Shown: piece by piece, positions 32,912-41,685 of the stretch
How the letters are laid out: each line of letters starts with the position of its first letter
Numbering within the stretch: position 1 is the stretch's first letter
Origin: JAIBJN01 sp963825255
Lineage (GTDB): Bacteria > Actinomycetota > Thermoleophilia > Gaiellales > Gaiellaceae
Length of the DNA stretch: 64,000 nucleotides
Assembly: GCA_963825255.1 (NCBI GenBank)
Contig: CAWGSF010000001.1
Coordinates: forward strand, 248,001 to 312,000
Direction: 5' to 3'
Notes under the pieces: model-generated
Told to the model about the DNA's origin: nothing
The model's input: only the letters and a program-made list of their open reading frames with translations
Databases searched by the model: none
Made by a program: the position numbers and the translations under genes

Positions 32912-33787
32912 TCAGACGGTGACCGGCGCCGTGGCGCCCTCGGCCGCAGGCGGGGCGTCGCTGCCCTTCGCGCGCGCGAGGATCACGAGGCCGGCGAGCG
33001 CGACCGCGAGCGACACGAGGCAGAGGGCGTACCCGATTGCCGTCTCGTGGAGCTTCTCCTGGAAGAGGACGATTCCGTAGACGAGGCTCGAGAGCGGGTC
33101 GAACGCCATGGTCGTCGCCACGGCGGCCGCGAGCGCACCGGTCTGGAGCGCCGCCTGCTCGAGCCAGAAGGCCGCGATGCTGACGACGACGAGCGCGTAG
33201 ACGTGCCAATCGCCGAGGACGGCGAGGACGCCGTCGTCGAGCATCGACACGGTCGTCTTCGTCAGCGCCGCGCCCAGGCCGAACAGGATCCCGCCGGCCG
33301 TGCCGAGCAGCCCCGCCCGCATCGCCGGGCTGCGGTCGCGCGCGAGGACGAAGAGGAGAACGGCGAGGCCGAGGCTCGCGCCGCCGACCACCGCCCAGGA
33401 GCGGAGCGAGGCGTCGTCGTCGCCGGCTGCGGGCTTCGAGACGAGCAGCAGCGCCGCGAGCCCGCCGGCGACGAGCGCGGCTCCCACCATCTCCGGGCGA
33501 CGGATCGGGCGCCCCTCGATCAGCCGCCCCAACGGGAGGGCGAAGACGATGCTCGAGACGAGGAGCGGCTGGACGACGACCATGCGACCGATCCCGAGCG
33601 CGATCGCCTGCGCCACGAACCCGAGCCCCTGCACGGCGAGGCCGAGGAGCCAGACCGGCTGGCGGGCGAGGCGGGCGAGGAAGCCCGCCCCGACGGTGTC
33701 CGCTGACTGCGCCGAAGCGGCCTTCTCCTGGAGGACGAGCCCGAGCGCGAAGAGGAACGCGGCGGCGAGCGCGAGAACGATGTCCAC
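32912..33787 (-). CDS. DMT-superfamily transporter (EamA-like)
   Basis: Ten-helix inner-membrane transporter, 291 residues from GTG 33787. Helix 1 holds FLFALGLVLQEKAASAQ, helix 2 WLLGLAVQGLGFVAQAIALG, helix 3 VVVQPLLVSSIVFALPLGRL, and a second EamA-like half begins GLLGTAGGILFGLGAALTKT and LAAAVATTMAFDPLSSLVYG. The QEKAAS segment occurs in actinobacterial DMT proteins that sit alone. Substrate unknown; no helper gene nearby. Confidence 0.88.
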   Translation of the reverse strand: MDIVLALAAAFLFALGLVLQEKAASAQSADTVGAGFLARLARQPVWLLGLAVQGLGFVAQAIALGIGRMVVVQPLLVSSIVFALPLGRLIEGRPIRRPEMVGAALVAGGLAALLLVSKPAAGDDDASLRSWAVVGGASLGLAVLLFVLARDRSPAMRAGLLGTAGGILFGLGAALTKTTVSMLDDGVLAVLGDWHVYALVVVSIAAFWLEQAALQTGALAAAVATTMAFDPLSSLVYGIVLFQEKLHETAIGYALCLVSLAVALAGLVILARAKGSDAPPAAEGATAPVTV

Positions 33788-33939
33788 CGCGCGACTCTAC
33801 GGCACCGATCCTCGTGTGGACCCCGCGAGTCCGACGGCCGCGACGTCTTGCTACCCTGCGGCGGTCAACCTAGAGCGAGTCCGGTTCGCGCAGAGCGCCT
33901 TCCCTACTTGTTCGTGAGCGGTGAGGGAGGTGTTTTTTC

Positions 33940-34155
33940 ATGGCAACTGGAACCGTGAAGTGGTTCAACGACAGCAAGGGTTACGGGTTCATCACCCCTG
34001 ACGAGGGCACGAAGGATCTGTTCGTGCATCACAGCGGGATCGCCGGTGAGGGCTTCAAGAGCCTCACCGAGGGCATGCGCGTCGAGTTCGACTCGCGCGA
34101 GGGCCAGAAGGGTCCCGAGGCGACGAACGTCAGGCCGACCGTCCCGGTCTCGTAG
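33940..34155 (+). CDS. cspA: Cold-shock protein
   Basis: 71-residue single OB-fold protein that binds single-stranded RNA and DNA. MATGTVKWFNDSKGYGFITP holds the RNP1 motif (KGYGFI) and DLFVHHSGI the RNP2 motif. A GGGAGG lies 11 bases before ATG 33940, followed by a TTTTTT run. The untranslated region from the divergent transporter is about 150 bases, room for the long leader usual for cold-shock mRNAs. It is followed by a strong hairpin and then infA. Confidence 0.97.
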   Translation: MATGTVKWFNDSKGYGFITPDEGTKDLFVHHSGIAGEGFKSLTEGMRVEFDSREGQKGPEATNVRPTVPVS

Positions 34156-34168
34156 GCTTGCAGCACCT

Positions 34169-34196
34169 GCCCGTGACCGCTTCGGCGGTCACGGGC
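34169..34196 (+). terminator. UUCG-capped hairpin after cspA
   Basis: Perfect 12-base stem GCCCGTGACCGC/GCGGTCACGGGC closed by TTCG, 14 bases after the cspA stop. There is no T tract, so it may act as a transcript stabiliser or attenuator before infA rather than as a full terminator. Confidence 0.7.
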
Positions 34197-34246
34197 ACCA
34201 TCAGAATCAGCAGGACGACGTCTCAGGAACCAGAAGGGAGTTCCCT

Positions 34247-34468
34247 ATCGCCGGCAAGGAAGAGAAGCTCGAGATGGAGGGCGAGGTCGTGGAGGCCCTC
34301 CGCAACCGGATGTTTCGGATCCGGCTTGACAACGGCCACGAGACGCTCGGCTACACGGCCGGGAAGATGAGGCGCTACCGCATCAGGATCTTCCTCGGGG
34401 ACCGTGTCAAGGTCGAGCTGTCGCCGTACGACCTGAACCGCGGCCGCATCGTCTACCGCTACAGGTAA
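34247..34468 (+). CDS. infA: Translation initiation factor IF-1, possible ATC start
   Basis: Small OB-fold factor that blocks the ribosomal A site during initiation. The chain reads EEKLEMEGEVVEALRNRMFR, then IRLDNGHETLGYTAGKMRRY, then ELSPYDLNRGRIVYRYR, complete at the C-terminus. No ATG, GTG or TTG lies at the expected N-terminus. An ATC at 34247 sits 7 bases after AGAAGGGAG and would give (M)AGKEEKLEMEG, the normal IF-1 beginning. The first ATG, 34274, would remove the first nine residues. Either a rare start is used or the base is wrong. Next gene starts 2 bases after the stop. Confidence 0.85.
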   Translation: MAGKEEKLEMEGEVVEALRNRMFRIRLDNGHETLGYTAGKMRRYRIRIFLGDRVKVELSPYDLNRGRIVYRYR

Positions 34469-34470
34469 CG

Positions 34471-35112
34471 ATGGACGAGGGCGCCGTCAGGCCTCGTCTC
34501 CGCGGCGTCTTTCACCTGTACGCGTTCGTCGTGTTCTCCGCGCTGGGCGTGGCGCTCGTCGTCACGGCGCCCGGGTCTCGCGAGCGCGTCGCCGCCGCCG
34601 TCTTCGCGGGGTGCCTCGCGCTCTCCTTCGGGGTGAGCGCGCTCTACCACACGGTCACCTGGCGTCCCGCGGCTCGGCGGCTCATGCGCAGGCTGGACCA
34701 CGCCGCGATCTTCCTGTTGATCGCCGGGACGTACACGCCGTACGGCCTCCTCGTGCTCAGCGGCGCATGGCGGTTCTCCGTCCTCGGAGTGGTCTGGATC
34801 GGCGCGGCGCTCGCGATCGCGCGGACGCTTGTCTGGGTCGACGCTCCGCGGTGGATCTCGGCCGTGCTGGGAATCGGCCTCGGGTGGGTCGGCCTCCTCG
34901 CGTTTCCCCGGATCGTCGACGTGACGGGGATCTCCGGGACGTTGCTCGTCCTGGCGGGCGGGGTGCTCTACACCCTCGGCGCGCTCGTCTACCTCCTGCG
35001 CCGCCCCGATCCCGCTCCGACCGTCTTCGGCTACCACGAGGTCTTCCACCTGCTCACGATCGTGGCGGCCGGCTGTCAGTTCGCCGCCATCGCCTTCTTC
35101 GTGCTGCCGTAG
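34471..35112 (+). CDS. Hemolysin III / PAQR-family membrane protein
   Basis: Seven-helix membrane protein of 213 residues (HlyIII, YqfA type). It has GVSALYHTVTWRPAARRLMR with the metal-binding Ser and His, RLDHAAIFLLIAGTYTPYGL, and the C-terminal HEVFHLLTIVAAGCQFAAIA with two more His. This metal site suggests amide hydrolase-like chemistry known for PAQR receptors; the bacterial role is unknown. ATG 34471 lies 2 bases after infA, so it is probably read from the cspA-infA transcript. Confidence 0.9.
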   Translation: MDEGAVRPRLRGVFHLYAFVVFSALGVALVVTAPGSRERVAAAVFAGCLALSFGVSALYHTVTWRPAARRLMRRLDHAAIFLLIAGTYTPYGLLVLSGAWRFSVLGVVWIGAALAIARTLVWVDAPRWISAVLGIGLGWVGLLAFPRIVDVTGISGTLLVLAGGVLYTLGALVYLLRRPDPAPTVFGYHEVFHLLTIVAAGCQFAAIAFFVLP

Positions 35113-35145
35113 GTCGGATGCCCCGGGATCCTCGGGGCATCCGAC
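35113..35145. terminator. Terminator between hlyIII-like gene and lipoprotein gene
   Basis: Perfect 13-base stem GTCGGATGCCCCG/CGGGGCATCCGAC with a 7-base loop, starting right after the stop codon, between convergent genes. It can serve both. Confidence 0.8.
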
Positions 35146-35160
35146 TGAGCGGACGGAGGC

Positions 35161-35700
35161 TCAGTAGCCGTACGGGTTCGTCGAGGTCGAGGAGCCCGAG
35201 CCGGAGGTCGCGCCGATGCTCGCGACGTGCCAGGTGAAGCTCTTTCCCTCGAACGTGTCGCTGAAGTTGTTGCCCGAGACGACTCCTGGGCCCGAGTCCT
35301 CGGCGAACGTGTAGAGCGGCTTCCCCTCGAACGTCGCCTGCATTGTGCCGTCGGGCCGGTCGACGACCCCGAGCTTGCCCTCGAGGCCGGCCGTGCCCGA
35401 GGGCGTGCTCTGGCCCGTCGGGAGCGTCAGCGGCATCCAGATCGCCGTGCACGCTCCGGTGCAGGAAATGGTGCCGCTCGCCTCCTGGACGGGCGAGTAG
35501 AGCGCGTCGCCCTTGGAGTCGACGAGCACGCTGCCGACGCCGTCGACCTTCACGACCGAGACGGTCTTGCTGGAGTTGGGAGCGGTCGGGGTCTGGGCCG
35601 CCGAGGCGCTCGAGCCGCCTCCGCCGCACGCGCTCGCGAACAGAACGAGCGCCGTCGCGACGAGGGCGGATGCTGCTGCGTCTGTCCGTGTGGTTCTCAT
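35161..35700 (-). CDS. Lipoprotein of the secreted-repeat family (PF03640)
   Basis: 179-residue exported lipoprotein. The signal peptide ends in the lipobox FASACGGGG; a Ser/Ala/Thr linker follows, then two repeats typical of the family: VLVDSKGDALYSPVQEASGT with a Cys pair (SCTGACTAIWMPLTLP) and GKPLYTFAEDSGPGVVSGNN. Members occur in actinobacteria and are sometimes linked to metal or heme binding, but no function is proven. The C-terminus is Ser/Gly-rich. It is divergent from the oxoamine synthase operon, 129 bases apart. Confidence 0.88.
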   Translation of the reverse strand: MRTTRTDAAASALVATALVLFASACGGGGSSASAAQTPTAPNSSKTVSVVKVDGVGSVLVDSKGDALYSPVQEASGTISCTGACTAIWMPLTLPTGQSTPSGTAGLEGKLGVVDRPDGTMQATFEGKPLYTFAEDSGPGVVSGNNFSDTFEGKSFTWHVASIGATSGSGSSTSTNPYGY

Positions 35701-35829
35701 GACCGGGTGTACCGACCCGAGATCCCGGTCAGATGTTGAGCCGCGATTAAGCCGCCGCGGGCCCCCGCGGCCGGCCCGTTCGGTGCGGAGATTCCTAAAG
35801 TCTCATGCAGATTTGCCGATGCTGGGCGC

Positions 35830-37122
35830 ATGAGCGCGTTCCGCCCTGACGGCCTGCGGTCCCCGCGCGCCTCCGACCGGTGGATCGACCGCTGGCTGGC
35901 CGCCTGCAGCGAGCTGGCCGAGCTCGAGCGCTCGAATCCGATGACGGACGCCGTCATCGACGAGCTCGACGGGCGCATGATCCGCATCGGCGACCGGTGG
36001 CTGGCGGACTTCGCCTCCTGCAACTACCTCGGCTTCGACCTCGACCGCGAGATCATCGATGCGATTCCCGAGTACCTCGAGCGGTGGGGGACGCATCCCA
36101 GCTGGTCCCGCATGCTCGGGAGCCCCGTCCTCTACCAGCAGATCGAGGATCGGCTCGTCGAGCTTCTCGGCTGCGAGGACGCGCTCGTCATCCCGACGAT
36201 CACGCTCATCCACCTCTCCGTCATCCCGGTGTTGGCCGGCGACGGCACGATCTTCGTCGACAACCGGGCGCACAAGACCATCTACGACGGCTGCCAGTTC
36301 GCCGCCGCCCGCGGCGCGACCATGAAGCGCTTCCGCTTCGAGGATCCCGACGACCTCGAGCAGCTGCTTCGCCAGGACCGGTCGAGCACGCGCCTCATCT
36401 GCATGGACGGCGTCAACAGCATGACCGGGAACGCGCCCGACCTGGCCGAGTTCGCCCGCATCGCCCGGCGATACGACGCGATGCTCTACGTCGACGACGC
36501 CCACGGGTTCGGCGTCATCGGCGAGCGCGCGCCCGACGAGTCGAGCCCCTTCGGCAAGCGGGGGAACAGCGTCGTCCGCTTCTGCGGGGAGTCCTACGAC
36601 CGCGTGGTGCTCGTCGCCGGCTTCTCGAAGTCGTACTCGTCGCTGGCGGCGTTCGTCGCCTGCCCGACCGAGCTGAAGGAGCTGCTGAAGACGGCCGCGC
36701 CCCCGTATCTGTACTCCGGGCCCTCGCCGATCGCCTCGCTCGCGACCGTCCTCGCCGGGCTCGACGTGAACGAGACTCGCGGTGACGCCATCCGGGCCGA
36801 CCTCTGGCGCAAGACGGACAAGGTCCTCCAGTGCCTCGACCACCTCGGCGTCCACACGCCCAACCGCTCCGGCTTCCCGATCATCGAGGTGCCGCTCGCC
36901 CGCCACGACGACATCGACGCGGCCGGCCGGTTCCTCTTCGACCACGGCATCTACGTGACGCTCGCCGCCTATCCACTCGTCCCCAAGAGCGAGGTCGGGT
37001 TCCGCATCCAGATGACCGCCGCCAACACCGAGGCCGAGGTCGATCAGCTCATCGAGGTCCTCGGCAAGCTCGCCAACGCGTTCGACCTCCGCCCGGCACA
37101 GCAGGAGGAGTTCGCGGCGTGA
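35830..37122 (+). CDS. Alpha-oxoamine synthase-family PLP enzyme
   Basis: PLP enzyme of 430 residues in the family of KBL, BioF, serine palmitoyltransferase and the autoinducer synthase CqsA. Such enzymes condense an acyl-CoA with an amino acid and release CO2. Signs: ASCNYLGFDLD, WGTHPSWSRMLGSPVLYQQI, the PLP-stacking area DNRAHKTIYDGCQF, the Asp of YVDDAHGFGVIGE, and the Schiff-base lysine in VAGFSKSYSSLAAF. The N-terminal 40 residues are extra. Start ATG 35830. The stop overlaps the GGDEF-EAL gene by GTGA, and that in turn overlaps an exporter gene. Context favours making a secreted or lipid signal; a sphingoid-type lipid is the alternative. Confidence 0.85.
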   Translation: MSAFRPDGLRSPRASDRWIDRWLAACSELAELERSNPMTDAVIDELDGRMIRIGDRWLADFASCNYLGFDLDREIIDAIPEYLERWGTHPSWSRMLGSPVLYQQIEDRLVELLGCEDALVIPTITLIHLSVIPVLAGDGTIFVDNRAHKTIYDGCQFAAARGATMKRFRFEDPDDLEQLLRQDRSSTRLICMDGVNSMTGNAPDLAEFARIARRYDAMLYVDDAHGFGVIGERAPDESSPFGKRGNSVVRFCGESYDRVVLVAGFSKSYSSLAAFVACPTELKELLKTAAPPYLYSGPSPIASLATVLAGLDVNETRGDAIRADLWRKTDKVLQCLDHLGVHTPNRSGFPIIEVPLARHDDIDAAGRFLFDHGIYVTLAAYPLVPKSEVGFRIQMTAANTEAEVDQLIEVLGKLANAFDLRPAQQEEFAA

Positions 37123-40100
37123 GCCGGCTCGGCGGGATCGACTGGCGCGGTCGCGCCTGGATCGCCTACCTCGCGGTCGGCGGCCTCCTGACCGCGGCGT
37201 ACCTGTGGTTCCCGCCCCTCCAGGGAAACGGTCCCCTCATCAATTTTCTGGGGCTGTCGGCATCCGTCGCCGTCGCCGTCGGCATCTTCATCCACCGTCC
37301 GAAGGCGTGGCTCGCGTGGGCGCTCTTCATCGTCGGGCTCTTCCTCTTCTTCGCCGGCGATCTCTACACCTACAGCTATCCCAAGCTGACCGGCGCCGAG
37401 GTGGAGTTCCCGTCGATCGGCGACGCGATCTACCTGACCGTGTACCCGGCTCTCGTCGCCGGCCTGCTCGTCCTCGTCCGGCGCCGTAACCCGCAGGGCG
37501 ACCGCGCCGGCGCAATCGACTCGCTGATCATCTCCGTCGGCATCGCCCTCCTCTCCTGGGTCTTCCTCGTCGCCCCGAACGTCCACCTTTCCGGCCTGAC
37601 GCTGATGGAGAAGGCGGTGTCGGCCGCCTACCCACTTGGCGACATCCTTCTCCTGGCCGCGGCCGTCCGCCTCGCGGTCGACAACGGGAAGCGCGCCCCC
37701 GCCTTCTACCTCCTCGTCGGCAGCATCGTGTCCCTCCTCGCCGTCGACTCGGCGTACACGTACGCGCTCCTCACCGAGGCCTACAACCACCAGCTGATCT
37801 ACGACGTCGGCTGGATCGCCTTCTACCTCCTCTGGGGCGCGGCGGCGCTGCACCCCTCGATGCGGACGCTCGAGGAGCCCGCGCTCGAGTCCCGAACCCG
37901 CCTGACGCCCACGCGCCTCGCGCTGCTCACCCTCGCGTGTCTGATCGCCCCCGGCATCCGCATCTGGCAGGCGCTCGACGACCCGGACAGGCTCGTGGTG
38001 ATCACTGCCTCGGCCGTCCTCTTCCTGCTCGTCGTCGCCCGCATGGCCGGTCTTGTGCGGCAGGAGGAGCGGGCGGCCTCGCGCGAGCTCGCCCTGCGCG
38101 GGGCGGGCGTGGATCTCGTCGCGGCCGCCGGGGGAGATCAGGTGAACGAGGCCGCGGTCTCGTCCGTCGTCGCCATGACCGGGCACTCCACCACGGTTCG
38201 CCTCGTCCTGCTGACCGAAGACGGCATCGTCGTCGTCGCCTCGTCCGGCGAGAACGGCGGGGGCTGGGCGCTCTCGAAGGAGGCGCAGCGGTGGCTGCGC
38301 GGGTCGGGCAGGACGATCCAGCAGCTCCACATCTCGGCGCTACCCGAGGCCGTCCGGACCCAGCTCCGCCTCGACCAGGGTCACGTCGTTCTCCTCCTGC
38401 CGCTCTCCGTCCGCGACGAGACGCACGGCCTGCTCGTCCTCTGCACGCAGTCTCCCATCCCCCGCGAGCTCCTCGACTCGCTCGAGTCGCTGGCCTCGCA
38501 GGTGTCCCTCGCCCTCGAGGGCGCCTCGCTCGCCGAGGATCTCCACCGCCGCCAGAGCGAGGCGAGGTTCCGGTCGCTGGTCGCGCACTCGAGCGACCTC
38601 ATCACCGTCCTCGACGCGCACGGCGTCGTCACGTACCAGAGCCCCTCGGTGGAGCGCGTCCTCGGCTATCGCGCCGACGAGATCGAGGGCAGCATCTTCA
38701 GCCGGCTCCTGAGCGAGTCCGACCGGCCGAGGCTCGCCCAGATCGTGGCGGGCGTCGGCGAGGCGTACGTCGGCGGCGGCTCCGAGACCCACGTGTTCGA
38801 GTTCAAGCTCCGGCACCGGGACGGCACCGAGCTCCAGTTCGAGGTCCAGCACACGGACCTGCTCCAGGACGAGCACGTCCGCGGCATCGTCCTCAACAGC
38901 CGTGACGTGAGCGAGCGCAAGGCGTTCGAGGACCAGCTCGAGCACCAGGCCTTCCACGACCCGGTCACCGACCTCGCCAACCGCGCCCTGTTCGCCGACC
39001 GCGTCCAGCACGCGATCCTGCGCTCGATCCGGGGCGGCCCCGCGATCGGGGTCATGTTCATCGACCTCGACGACTTCAAGACCGTCAACGACAGCCTCGG
39101 GCATGCCGCGGGCGACACGGTCCTCCAGGAGGTCGGGCGCCGGCTCCTCGACGCCGTGCGGCCGGGGGACACCGTCGCGCGCTTCGGCGGCGACGAGTTC
39201 GCGATCCTCCTCGACGGCATCGACGACTCCTCGGAGGCCGCCGACGTCGCCGGGCGCATCCTGCGGGCGCTCGAGCTCCAGTTCGAGGTCGACGCCAAGC
39301 AGGTCTACCCGCGCGCGAGCGTCGGCATCTGCCTCGCCGATCACGAGATCGAGTCGCCCGACGCGGAGGAGCTGCTCCGGAACGCGGACGTCGCAATGTA
39401 CATGGCCAAGCGCGACACGAAGGGCGGCTACCGCGTCTTCGAGCCCGCGATGCACGAGCGCGTCGTCGAGCGGCTCGAGCTCCAGGCCGAGCTCCAGCGC
39501 GCCCTCGAGCTCGAGCAGCTCGCGATCCACTACCAGCCCGTCGTGCGGCTCGACGAGCGGGACGACTACGGCGTGGAGGCGCTCCTGCGCTGGAACCACC
39601 CGACCCGCGGCATGATCGCGCCCCTCAACTTCATCCCGCTCGCCGAGGAGACCGGCCTCATCATCCCGATCGGCCGCTGGGTCCTCCAGGAGGCCTGCCG
39701 TCAGGGAGTGCTCCTGCACGAGCGCCTGCCTCGCATCCCGCCGCTGACGATCAGCGTCAACCTGTCCGTCAAGCAGCTCCAGTCCGAGACGATCATCGAC
39801 GACGTCCGCGGCGCGCTCGAGTCGAGCGGCCTGCCGGCGTCGTGCCTCGTGCTCGAGATCACGGAGACCGTGATGATGGCCGACACCGACCTCGCGGTCC
39901 AGCGCCTGCACGACCTGAAGGAGCTCGGGATCCTCCTGGCGATGGACGACTTCGGCACGGGCTACTCGTCGCTCTCGTACCTGAGCCGCTTCCCGATCGA
40001 CATCCTCAAGATGGACCGGTCGTTCCTGTCGGCCGAGCACGAGGATTCGGGCCTCGCGGCGGCGATCATCGCCCTCGGCACCAGCCTCAACCTCGACGTC

Positions 40101-40250
40101 GTCGCGGAGGGCATCGAGCTGCCGGAGCAGATCGTCTCGCTCCGCGATCTCGGCTGCGAGCTCGGCCAGGGATTCCTGTTCGCCAAGCCGATGGACAACG
40201 AGGCGCTCTTCGAGTACCTCGGGGGCGAGCAGCACTCGCATGCAGCATAG
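37119..40250 (+). CDS. Membrane sensor with GAF, PAS, GGDEF and EAL domains
   Basis: 1043-residue cyclic di-GMP enzyme. Residues about 10-310 carry nine or so helices with short loops (LSASVAVAVGIFIHRPKAWL, GDLYTYSYPKL, EAYNHQLIYDVGWIAFYLL), a MASE-like sensor. A GAF-like domain spans 330-480, PAS 485-600 (FRSLVAHSSDLITVLDAHGV), GGDEF 610-770 with the active site RFGGDEFAILL and DLDDFKTVNDSLGHAAGD, and EAL 785-1030 with GVEALLRWNHP, EITETVMMAD and MDDFGTGYSSLSYL. Both catalytic sites look intact. An RxxD inhibitory site is not obvious. Start GTG 37119 overlaps the synthase stop; its end overlaps the next gene by 11 bases. Confidence 0.93.
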   Translation: MSRLGGIDWRGRAWIAYLAVGGLLTAAYLWFPPLQGNGPLINFLGLSASVAVAVGIFIHRPKAWLAWALFIVGLFLFFAGDLYTYSYPKLTGAEVEFPSIGDAIYLTVYPALVAGLLVLVRRRNPQGDRAGAIDSLIISVGIALLSWVFLVAPNVHLSGLTLMEKAVSAAYPLGDILLLAAAVRLAVDNGKRAPAFYLLVGSIVSLLAVDSAYTYALLTEAYNHQLIYDVGWIAFYLLWGAAALHPSMRTLEEPALESRTRLTPTRLALLTLACLIAPGIRIWQALDDPDRLVVITASAVLFLLVVARMAGLVRQEERAASRELALRGAGVDLVAAAGGDQVNEAAVSSVVAMTGHSTTVRLVLLTEDGIVVVASSGENGGGWALSKEAQRWLRGSGRTIQQLHISALPEAVRTQLRLDQGHVVLLLPLSVRDETHGLLVLCTQSPIPRELLDSLESLASQVSLALEGASLAEDLHRRQSEARFRSLVAHSSDLITVLDAHGVVTYQSPSVERVLGYRADEIEGSIFSRLLSESDRPRLAQIVAGVGEAYVGGGSETHVFEFKLRHRDGTELQFEVQHTDLLQDEHVRGIVLNSRDVSERKAFEDQLEHQAFHDPVTDLANRALFADRVQHAILRSIRGGPAIGVMFIDLDDFKTVNDSLGHAAGDTVLQEVGRRLLDAVRPGDTVARFGGDEFAILLDGIDDSSEAADVAGRILRALELQFEVDAKQVYPRASVGICLADHEIESPDAEELLRNADVAMYMAKRDTKGGYRVFEPAMHERVVERLELQAELQRALELEQLAIHYQPVVRLDERDDYGVEALLRWNHPTRGMIAPLNFIPLAEETGLIIPIGRWVLQEACRQGVLLHERLPRIPPLTISVNLSVKQLQSETIIDDVRGALESSGLPASCLVLEITETVMMADTDLAVQRLHDLKELGILLAMDDFGTGYSSLSYLSRFPIDILKMDRSFLSAEHEDSGLAAAIIALGTSLNLDVVAEGIELPEQIVSLRDLGCELGQGFLFAKPMDNEALFEYLGGEQHSHAA

Positions 40251-41592
40251 CCACGAGGGGCTCGACCGCCCGGGCGGCTTCTCGCGGGTCAACCTCCTCT
40301 CCCCGCTCCGGCACCGGGACTTCCGGATGCTCTGGACCGGGATGACCGTCTCCCTCCTCGGCGACGGCATCTTCCTGATCGCGATGGCCTGGCAGGCCTA
40401 CGAGCTGTGGAACGCGCCCGCGGCGCTGTCCCTCCTCGGCGTCGCGATGACGATCCCGACGCTCGTCTTCCTCCTCCCGGCGGGCGTCCTCAGCGACCGC
40501 GTCGACCGTCGCCGGCTCATGCTCTGCGCGGACGTCGGGCGCGCGGTCGTCGTCGGCGTGCTGGCGACGCTCTCCATCACGGGCCTCCTCACGTTCTGGG
40601 AGCTCGCGATCCTCGTCGCCCTCTACGGCATCGGCACGGCGTTCTTCACGCCCGCGTTCGACGCGATCGTCCCCGACATCGTCCCGACCGCTGACCTGCC
40701 GGCGGCGAACTCGCTCGACCAGTTCGTCCGTCCGATCACGCTCCGGCTGGCCGGCCCCGCGCTCGGGGGCTTGCTCGTGGCGGGTTTCGGGACGGGCGCG
40801 GCCTTCGCCGTCGACGCGGCCTCCTTCGTCGTGTCCACGGTCTTCGTCTTCCTCATGCGTCCCGCCGCCCATCCGCGCTCGGAGCACGTCGACTCCTCGG
40901 TACAGGCGGTCAAGGAGGGCCTTCGCTTCGTGCGTCGCCGCGTCTGGCTCTGGGGGACGCTGCTCTCCGCCACCTTCGCCTACCTCGCCTTCATGGGCCC
41001 GGCCGAGGTCCTGCTGCCCTACGTCGTCAAGAACGAGCTCGGCGCCTCCGCGAACGCCCTCGGCCTGATCTTCGCCGCAGGTGGCATCGGCGCGATCGGC
41101 GCCGCGCTCATCATGGGCCAGCGCGGCCATCCGCGGCGCGACATGACCGTCATGTACGCGTCGTGGACGATCGCGACGCTGGCCGTCGCCGGCTACGGCC
41201 TTGCGACGGCCTCGTGGCAGCTCGCCGTCGCGTGCCTTCTCTTCAACGCCCTCGAGACCGTTGGGACGATCGTCTGGGCGACGATCAAGCAGTACCACGT
41301 CCCCGCGTCGATGCTCGGGCGCGTGTCCAGCCTCGACTGGCTGATCTCGATCGGGCTCCTGCCGCTCTCGTTCGCCCTCACGGCGCCGGTCGCGAGCCTC
41401 GTGGGCCCGCGCGCGACCCTGATCGGCGCGGCCGCGATCGGCGTCGTCTTCACGCTCGGCGCCTACTTCCTCCCCGGCATGCGGGACATCGAAGGCATGG
41501 CCCGGGACGTGGACGAGGCAGGCGGACGGCCGGTGCCCGGAGCCGACCCCGAGCTCCTGCGGCCGCCGGCCTTCGTCGACATCCGCAACTGA
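40240..41592 (+). CDS. MFS exporter, EntS/MFS_3 type
   Basis: Twelve-helix transporter of 450 residues. It begins RHRDFRMLWTGMTVSLLGDG, with loop 2-3 GVLSDRVDRRRLMLCADVGR, then AFFTPAFDAIVPDIVPTADL and AANSLDQFVRPITLRLAGPA, all typical of the MFS_3 exporters that include EntS. It would expel a small molecule by proton exchange. ATG 40240 lies within the end of the GGDEF-EAL gene, so translation is coupled. As third gene behind an oxoamine synthase and a membrane sensor it is a candidate exporter for the synthase product; this is an inference from position. Confidence 0.88.
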   Translation: MQHSHEGLDRPGGFSRVNLLSPLRHRDFRMLWTGMTVSLLGDGIFLIAMAWQAYELWNAPAALSLLGVAMTIPTLVFLLPAGVLSDRVDRRRLMLCADVGRAVVVGVLATLSITGLLTFWELAILVALYGIGTAFFTPAFDAIVPDIVPTADLPAANSLDQFVRPITLRLAGPALGGLLVAGFGTGAAFAVDAASFVVSTVFVFLMRPAAHPRSEHVDSSVQAVKEGLRFVRRRVWLWGTLLSATFAYLAFMGPAEVLLPYVVKNELGASANALGLIFAAGGIGAIGAALIMGQRGHPRRDMTVMYASWTIATLAVAGYGLATASWQLAVACLLFNALETVGTIVWATIKQYHVPASMLGRVSSLDWLISIGLLPLSFALTAPVASLVGPRATLIGAAAIGVVFTLGAYFLPGMRDIEGMARDVDEAGGRPVPGADPELLRPPAFVDIRN

Positions 41593-41641
41593 GCGCTCGA
41601 TCCAGAAGGAAGCTCTGAGGCTCATCCTGAACCGAGCTTCG

Positions 41642-41676
41642 GCGTGGAGGGCCCCCGCGGCGGGGACCCTCCACGC
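41642..41676. terminator. Terminator between MFS gene and metallopeptidase gene
   Basis: Stem GCGTGGAGGG/CCCTCCACGC with a GC-rich inner extension (CCCCCGC/GGCGGGG), in the gap between convergent genes. No T tract; it may serve both directions. Confidence 0.65.
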
Positions 41677-41685
41677 AGTGTCGTC

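Noticed and set aside
38340..40370. Reverse-strand frame of 676 residues opposite the GGDEF-EAL gene
   Set aside because: Antisense shadow with repetitive acidic/Arg composition; the plus-strand domains are unambiguous.
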